Below, piece after piece: positions 59,217-64,000 of a stretch of 64,000 bases of DNA (position 1 is its first letter; each line of letters opens with the position of its first letter). The stretch is from JBDOQU01 sp039839375 (GTDB taxonomy: Bacteria; Pseudomonadota; Alphaproteobacteria; DSM-16000; Inquilinaceae): the NCBI RefSeq assembly GCF_039839375.1, contig NZ_JBDOQU010000002.1:1-64000 (forward strand), written 5' to 3'. The translations under genes were made by a program, and so were the position numbers. Under the pieces are notes generated by a model that was given only the letters and a program-made list of their open reading frames with translations, was not told where the DNA came from and made no database searches.

Positions 59217-59324
59217 TCATTAGCCCACCTTATTGAGGAATGCCGATTATAGCGTCTAATCGCGAAGCAAGGCGAGCGCCATATGGTCTTCATAGCGACG
59301 GCTCCCCGATCCAAGGAGGACCAG

Positions 59325-59891
59325 ATGAACGATCTCTCCCGACGCACGATACTGACCGCGCCGGCGCTGCTGTCTCTGGCGGCCACCACCACGGCGTGGG
59401 CAGAGCCGGCCGATATATCGCGACGCGCAGGCTCGGCGATTCTCGTCGCCTATTTCACCCGCTCGGGGAACACGCGCGTCATCGCCGGAACCCTCCAGCA
59501 CGCGCTTGCCGCGGAGCTGTTCGAGATCCGCCCGGCGCGGCCCTATCCCGAGGATTACGAGCAGACGGTCGAGCAGGCGCGGCAGGAGCGGGATCGGGGT
59601 TACGAGCCGCCGCTGGAGGCGAAAGTCCCTGACATCGCGGCCTGTGAGACCTTGTTCCTGGGCTTCCCGATCTGGGGGCAGACCACGCCGCCGGTCATCC
59701 GTTCCTTCCTGAGGGCGCATGATTTGACGGGCAAGACGCTGCGCCCCTTCATCACGCATGGCGGCTACGGCCTGGGCGACAGCCTCGCCGTCCTTGCCGA
59801 CCATGCGCCGGGCGCGCGGATCGAGCCTCCCTTCTCGATGGAGGCCGACCAGGAACGGCGATACAGCCCCAATAAAAGGAGATGGAAATGA
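59325..59891 (+). CDS. Tat-exported flavodoxin-like protein
   Basis: 188 residues. A twin-arginine signal (MNDLSRRTILTAPALLSL) ending near AWA|E is followed by a flavodoxin fold: the FMN phosphate loop VAYFTRSGNTRVIA and the LGFPIWGQTTPPVIRSFL aromatic loop. ATG 59325 follows AAGGAGG. Tat export would allow FMN to be loaded before secretion. It overlaps the aldo-keto reductase gene by ATGA. Role probably redox, partner unknown. Confidence 0.85.
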   Translation: MNDLSRRTILTAPALLSLAATTTAWAEPADISRRAGSAILVAYFTRSGNTRVIAGTLQHALAAELFEIRPARPYPEDYEQTVEQARQERDRGYEPPLEAKVPDIAACETLFLGFPIWGQTTPPVIRSFLRAHDLTGKTLRPFITHGGYGLGDSLAVLADHAPGARIEPPFSMEADQERRYSPNKRRWK

Positions 59892-60886
59892 AGATGCGTA
59901 AACTGGGAAGTTCCGGCCTTGAAGTCTCCGCGCTCGGTCTGGGCTGCATGGGCATGAGTTCCGCCTATGGGCCGCCCGCCGACAAGGCGGGGATGATCAG
60001 GCTGATCCGCGATGCGCATGAGCGCGGCGTCACGCTATTCGATACCGCCGAAGCCTACGGTCCCTTCGCCAATGAGGAGCTGGTCGGCGAGGCGCTGGCG
60101 CCGATCCGCGATCGGGTGGCGATCGCCACCAAGTTCGGCTTCGACATTTCCCCGACCGGCGAACGCGGAGGCGGCCTCAACAGTCGTCCGGAGCATATCA
60201 GGCAGGTCGCCGAAGCCGCTCTCAAACGCCTGCGGACCGATCGCATCGACCTCTTCTACCAGCACCGCGTCGATCCCGACGTGCCGATCGAAGATGTGGC
60301 AGGCGCCATCAGGCAGCTTGTCGCCGAGGGCAAGGTCGGGCATTTCGGCCTTTCGGAGGCGGGGATCGAGACGATCCGCCGCGCCCATGCCGTCCAGCCG
60401 GTAACCGCGGTGCAGAGCGAATATTCGTTGTTCTGGCGCGGCCCGGAAGCGGAACTGCTGCCGACGCTGGAAAAGCACGGCATCGGTTTCGTGCCGTTCA
60501 GCCCGCTCGGCGCCGGTTTCCTCACCGGCAAGATCGACGAGAACACCAAATTCGATCCGACCGACTTCCGCAACGCCGTCCCGCGCTTCTCACCCGAAGC
60601 GCGCAAGGCCAACATGGCGCTGGTCGGGATCGTCAAAACCGTCGCCGGCCGGAAGGCCGCCACGCCGGCGCAGATCGCGCTCGCCTGGCTGCTGGCGCAA
60701 AAGCCCTGGATCGTGCCGATCCCCGGCACGACAAAGCCGCACCGGCTGGAGGAGAATCTGGGCGCGGTGGACCTTGATCTGACAACCGACGACCTGCGGG
60801 AGATCGATGCGGGCGCCGAAGCCGTCCAGATCGTAGGCGCCCGCCTGCCCGCGGCGGCGCTGGCCCAGACCGAGGATGCATCATGA
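59888..60886 (+). CDS. Aldo/keto reductase
   Basis: 332 residues. The catalytic set is recognisable: D and Y in LFDTAEAYGPFANE, K in IATKFGF and H in LFYQHRVDP. The late PGTTKPHRLEENLGA segment binds NADP. ATG 59888 has AAAAGGAG at good spacing and forms an ATGA overlap; 59882 is too close to the ribosome site. It reduces aldehydes or ketones, and probably acts in electrophile or aldehyde stress with its operon partners. Confidence 0.92.
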   Translation: MKMRKLGSSGLEVSALGLGCMGMSSAYGPPADKAGMIRLIRDAHERGVTLFDTAEAYGPFANEELVGEALAPIRDRVAIATKFGFDISPTGERGGGLNSRPEHIRQVAEAALKRLRTDRIDLFYQHRVDPDVPIEDVAGAIRQLVAEGKVGHFGLSEAGIETIRRAHAVQPVTAVQSEYSLFWRGPEAELLPTLEKHGIGFVPFSPLGAGFLTGKIDENTKFDPTDFRNAVPRFSPEARKANMALVGIVKTVAGRKAATPAQIALAWLLAQKPWIVPIPGTTKPHRLEENLGAVDLDLTTDDLREIDAGAEAVQIVGARLPAAALAQTEDAS

Positions 60887-61341
60887 ACGGTCAACGGCAG
60901 GATCACCTCCAGCAGGAGCAAGACATGAAACTCTATCGCAACGGCACTCAGCCCTCGCAGAAGGGCCCGGCGGAATGGTTCACCGGCTCGGTCCGCATCG
61001 ATCCCCTGAACGCGCCGCCGGCGCGCGCGGCCTCGGCCAGCGTCACCTTCGAGCCGGGCGCGCGCACGGCATGGCATACGCATCCGCTCGGCCAGACGCT
61101 GATCGTCACCTCCGGTGCGGGCTGGATCCAGTGCGAGGGCGAGCCGATCGTCGAGATTTACGCCGGCGACGTCATCTGGTTTCCGCCCGGCCAACGTCAC
61201 TGGCACGGCGCGACGCCGACCACGGCGATGGCGCACATCGCCATCCAGGAGGCGCTCGACGGCAAGACGGTCGACTGGATGGAGCATGTGACCGACGAGC
61301 AATATCTCGCCGGCCCCGCCCGCAGCGGGCAATTACAATGA
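60883..61341 (+). CDS. Cupin-domain protein
   Basis: 152 residues, single cupin barrel. Metal ligands H65, H67 and Q71 lie in AWHTHPLGQTL, and the second motif is PPGQRHWHG. It overlaps the aldo/keto reductase by ATGA, making a three-gene operon. Small cupins of this type in LysR-linked redox operons often act on small carbonyl or aromatic compounds. An internal ATG at 60925 begins closer to the family N-terminus. Confidence 0.85.
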   Translation: MNGQRQDHLQQEQDMKLYRNGTQPSQKGPAEWFTGSVRIDPLNAPPARAASASVTFEPGARTAWHTHPLGQTLIVTSGAGWIQCEGEPIVEIYAGDVIWFPPGQRHWHGATPTTAMAHIAIQEALDGKTVDWMEHVTDEQYLAGPARSGQLQ

Positions 61342-61358
61342 CAGTACTGTTGTTGTAA
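61333..61358 (+). promoter_or_regulatory. 26-bp operator-like palindrome between cupin and GFA genes
   Basis: TTACAA-TG-ACAGTACTGT-TG-TTGTAA: a perfect ten-base core with outer six-base arms, 22 of 26 positions symmetric. It covers the cupin stop codon (61339-61341) and ends 35 bases before the GFA start. The length and spacing suit a TetR- or MarR-type dimer. Confidence 0.5.
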
Positions 61359-61393
61359 CCATTCCGACCGCTTGATTCTGGAGGAGACGCAGC

Positions 61394-61786
61394 ATGGATC
61401 AATTCACCGGCGGTTGCCTATGCGGCAACGTCCGGATCGTGGCGTCGGGTCTCCCATACCGGGTCGGCCTTTGTCACTGTCTCGACTGCCGCAAGCACCA
61501 TGGGGCCCTTTTCTACGCTTCCGCGGTGTTCCCTCAGGATGCGGTGACGATCGAGGGCGAGACACGCGACTACGCCGGGCGATTTTTCTGTCCCCGCTGC
61601 GGCTCCTCCGTTTTCGCGCGCTTTGCGGATGAAATCGAAGTGCATCTGGGGTCCCTGGACGCCCCTGACCAGCTGACGCCGACCTACGAACTCTGGACCG
61701 TCCGTCGCGAGTCCTGGTTGCCGCCGTTTCCGCTCAAGAAACGATACGACCGCGATCGTGACGGCACGGGGCGTTCTGAGGAGTAG
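61394..61786 (+). CDS. GFA (glutathione-dependent formaldehyde-activating)-family zinc protein
   Basis: 130 residues. Zinc ligands of the Mss4-like fold: C8, C10 (GGCLCGN), C27, C29, C32 (CHCLDC), C66 and C69 (CPRC). These proteins bind glutathione adducts in some members; others are uncharacterised. It follows the aldehyde-related operon after an operator-like palindrome. Its last 30 coding bases before GRSEE are duplicated exactly at 57021-57050. Confidence 0.9.
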   Translation: MDQFTGGCLCGNVRIVASGLPYRVGLCHCLDCRKHHGALFYASAVFPQDAVTIEGETRDYAGRFFCPRCGSSVFARFADEIEVHLGSLDAPDQLTPTYELWTVRRESWLPPFPLKKRYDRDRDGTGRSEE

Positions 61787-61912
61787 CCCGCGCAGACGCC
61801 GCGGCGTTCGGCGTTCATAGTTCTGTACTGAAATGGCGCGCCCGGGCAGGATGAAGGCGAGTCCAGCCGCGCTTGGATGCGGCGTCACAAAGTGATCCGG
61901 GGACGGGAGAGC

Positions 61913-62977
61913 ATGGCGCGCAACGTTCTGATCCTCGGAGCCTCGTATGGCTCATTGCTGGCGACAAAGCTACTGATGGCCGGTCACAACGTGACCCTGG
62001 TTTGCCGGAAGAAGACGGCGGAACTCATCAATCGCGACGGTACCGAAACGCGTATCAAGCTGCGCGACGAGGCGATGCACCGGGCGATCTTTTCCCGCGA
62101 CCTGCCCGGAATCCTGGACGCAGCCGCGCCCGAGGATGTCGACCCATCCCGATATGATCTGGTTGGTCTTGCCATGCAGGAGCCGCAATACGCCAACCAC
62201 ACGATCCGGCTTCTGATAATCAGGATCGCCGAGGCGAAGCTGCCCTGTCTTTCGATCATGAACATGCCGCCGCTTCCCTATCTCAAACGCATCCCGACGC
62301 TTGCGGGGATGGCGCTGGAGGACGCGTATACCAACGCCCAGGTTTGGGAACGGTTCAAGCCGGGATTGGTGTCGCTCTGCTCGCCTGATCCGCAGGCCTT
62401 CCGCCCGCCGGAAGAGGCGGCGAATGTCCTCCATGTCGGCCTGCCGACAAACTTCAAGGCGGCGGCATTTAAGGATGAGACGCACAACCTGCTGCTTCGG
62501 GAACTGGAAGCGGACATCGACGCGGTGACGCTTGATGGCCGGGACGTTCCCGTGAAGCTCAGAGTGTTCGATTCACCGTTCGTCCCTCTGGCCAAATGGT
62601 CGATGCTGCTGACGGGAAATTACCGCTGCATCACGCCGCATGAGCCGCGGTCGATCCGCGACGCGGTGCATGACGATTTGAAGCTCTCACGGAGCATTTA
62701 CGATCACGTCGATGCCCTGGTCCGGCGTCTTGGAGCCGCCCCGAAGGATCAGGTGCCTTTCGAGAAATACGCCAAAGCGGCGGAAAGCCTTCTCAAGCCC
62801 TCTTCAGCGGCTCGCGCAGTGGCCGGCGGGGCGCCGTTCATCGAGCGGGTCGATCTGCTGGTGAAATTGATTTCCCATGAGCTCGGCATGCCCAACGCGG
62901 AGATCGACCGTACGGTCGAAATCGTGGATCAACAACTGAACGAAAAGATTGTCGGAGGCTGGACAGGGAGGCCGTAA
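61913..62977 (+). CDS. Ketopantoate-reductase-like (ApbA/PanE N-terminal) protein
   Basis: 354 residues. It opens with a Rossmann strand VLILGASYGSLLATKLLMAGHNVTLVCR like the NADPH domain of ketopantoate reductase. It is about 50 residues longer than PanE and lacks a clear PanE C-terminal signature, so it is probably a different 2-oxo- or opine-type reductase. ATG 61913 follows GGGAG; an upstream ATG (61877) has no ribosome site. Stands alone. Confidence 0.65.
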   Translation: MARNVLILGASYGSLLATKLLMAGHNVTLVCRKKTAELINRDGTETRIKLRDEAMHRAIFSRDLPGILDAAAPEDVDPSRYDLVGLAMQEPQYANHTIRLLIIRIAEAKLPCLSIMNMPPLPYLKRIPTLAGMALEDAYTNAQVWERFKPGLVSLCSPDPQAFRPPEEAANVLHVGLPTNFKAAAFKDETHNLLLRELEADIDAVTLDGRDVPVKLRVFDSPFVPLAKWSMLLTGNYRCITPHEPRSIRDAVHDDLKLSRSIYDHVDALVRRLGAAPKDQVPFEKYAKAAESLLKPSSAARAVAGGAPFIERVDLLVKLISHELGMPNAEIDRTVEIVDQQLNEKIVGGWTGRP

Positions 62978-63021
62978 CGACCCTTAACCAAGCGGCGATT
63001 TCCATCGGCCGAGTCGCGAGA

Positions 63022-63552
63022 TCAAGCAGGAACGTAGGTCAATCTGATCACATCCTTGCCGATCCGATCATTAGCCATGAGGCGGAGCGGCGGCCGAGGT
63101 CCGGCGAAATATGGCTTGCCGTGACCAAGCACGACGGGGTGCAGGTAGATCCGATACTCATCGATCAGGCCAAGTTCGGTGAGGCTTTGCGCCAGGTCCG
63201 GGCCAGCAACTTCAATCTCCCCGTCGCGCTCGGCCTTCAACGCGCGGATCGTGCCCTCAAGATCATCCTCGACAAGCCTGGCGTTGGGGCCGACCGACTT
63301 CAACGAGCGCGAGACGACCCATTTCGGCTGGTTCCGCCATGCCGCCGCGAAGGCGCGTTGCTCTGCATCCCATTCAGGATGATCGTCGTCCCAGTAACGC
63401 ATGACCCTATACATTTGGCGACCGTATACACTGCCCGCCTGCCCCTCTGCCTCCTCGATGAAGTGTCGGAAGAGCGTGGGACCTGGCGCGAACGCCATAT
63501 GGTCGACATAGCCGTCCAGGGACTGGTTCATTCCGAACACGAGCTTAGCCAT
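63022..63552 (-). CDS. Dihydrofolate-reductase-like protein, RibD C-terminal domain family
   Basis: 176 residues. KLVFGMNQSLDGYVDH at the N-terminus and the late EIEVAGPDLAQSLTELGLIDEYRIYLHPVVLGHGKPYF segment are characteristic of single-domain RibD_C/DHFR-like reductases. ATG 63550-63552 follows GGAAGTGG. Substrate unknown; these are not true dihydrofolate reductases. Convergent with the preceding gene. Confidence 0.87.
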   Translation of the reverse strand: MAKLVFGMNQSLDGYVDHMAFAPGPTLFRHFIEEAEGQAGSVYGRQMYRVMRYWDDDHPEWDAEQRAFAAAWRNQPKWVVSRSLKSVGPNARLVEDDLEGTIRALKAERDGEIEVAGPDLAQSLTELGLIDEYRIYLHPVVLGHGKPYFAGPRPPLRLMANDRIGKDVIRLTYVPA

Positions 63553-63725
63553 ACCACTTCCTTTCCTTACGCGGCACATCCGGGCGGTCCTGATTGCGCT
63601 ATCCAATCGGCAGCAAGTTAGATCGACTGGTTTTATATCGCAATTGGTTTTGGATTGCGCATAAACGCCCCACGCTCGGGCTGCCCGATCGGCGAGACGC
63701 CATTCCCTGTTACAGCAGTTGCTGA
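63553..63725. other. Intergenic region, RibD-C promoter side
   Basis: 173 bases, more AT-rich than average, with TTTTATATCGCAATTGG near 63629-63650. It probably holds the RibD-C gene promoter on the minus strand and the 3' region of the metallo-hydrolase gene. No further gene or strong hairpin seen. Confidence 0.3.
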
Positions 63726-64000
63726 TTAGACTCTCTGCTGAAAGTATCGGAGTGCTGGCGAAATGAACTCCGGATTCTCCCACGTTGCATAACGCGCGCG
63801 AAGGAGAGACGGAAGATTGGCGGTCTGGGGACCGGCTTCGGCGAGCATTCCACGCACCATTTGGAAATAGCCAAGCACGGCCTCAGGAAGCTCGGCGCCG
63901 CCGAGATTTCCGTGCCCCGGCACAATGAGGCGCGGCTGCAACCGCATCATATCGTTGAGAGCGGATTCCCACTTTGTAACGTCAATGTCGCCGGCACCGA
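63726..64000 (-). CDS. Metallo-beta-lactamase-fold hydrolase, C-terminal part (5' end outside window)
   Basis: The frame is open to the window edge, so only the last 90 or so residues are present. LIVPGHGNLGG is the metallo-beta-lactamase motif with a late metal-ligand histidine, preceded by WESALNDMMRLQP as in MBL-fold hydrolases with periplasmic members. The zinc HxHxDH motif would lie outside the window. Function cannot be narrowed. Confidence 0.75.
   Translation of the reverse strand, partial: GAGDIDVTKWESALNDMMRLQPRLIVPGHGNLGGAELPEAVLGYFQMVRGMLAEAGPQTANLPSLLRARYATWENPEFISPALRYFQQRV

Overview
The window is dense, high-GC chromosomal DNA (roughly two thirds G+C by eye) with short intergenic gaps, many ATGA-type overlaps and many solute-binding-protein transporters. 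The rhizobial arrangement of the L-rhamnose locus, the abundance of ABC/TRAP uptake systems and the general codon style suggest an alphaproteobacterium (Rhizobiales or Rhodospirillales-like). This is inference: there is no rRNA or other marker gene here. I found no tRNA, rRNA, CRISPR array, transposase or prophage. No gene-free gap exceeds about 260 bases.

Layout. (1) 174-11244: a SelA-like PLP enzyme, an IclR regulator, a seven-gene minus-strand operon (dipeptide-type ABC transporter, COG3964-like amidohydrolase, RidA), then KDPG aldolase and 2-keto-3-deoxygluconate kinase. Read together these fit uptake and deacylation of an N-acylated amino-sugar acid, ammonia elimination to 2-keto-3-deoxygluconate, and Entner-Doudoroff cleavage. 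(2) 11388-13535: four small envelope or unknown genes. (3) 13680-20925: a quinate/shikimate catabolic cluster (shikimate/quinate dehydrogenase, GntR regulator, TRAP transporter, type II dehydroquinase, bifunctional 3-dehydroshikimate dehydratase). (4) 20906-26687: an FAD dehydrogenase, an orphan methyltransferase/flavoprotein pair, LysR with a divergent SDR, and an arginase-fold protein with altered metal ligands. (5) 26945-34056: a galactoside operon (sugar ABC transporter without ATPase, GH36, GH42). (6) 34070-44773: a complete L-rhamnose locus rhaRSTPQUK with divergent rhaDI. (7) 44779-56272: a ten-gene polyamine-type ABC transporter and catabolic operon (class III aminotransferase, BKACE, acetylpolyamine-amidohydrolase-like, FAD oxidase, RidA, serine hydrolase) next to LysR and a thioesterase. 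(8) 56267-57066: a lower-GC VapBC island and a GFA gene remnant. (9) 57114-64000: small membrane and secreted proteins, LysR with Tat-flavodoxin/aldo-keto reductase/cupin, GFA protein, ketopantoate-reductase-like protein, RibD-C protein and a truncated metallo-beta-lactamase-fold gene.

Common themes. Each catabolic cluster pairs its own binding-protein transporter with hydrolases and its own regulator. GC-rich hairpins sit directly after the binding-protein gene in four of the five uptake systems. Several operator-like palindromes lie at promoters. A dispersed palindromic (REP-like) repeat occurs at three loci, once inside a coding region.
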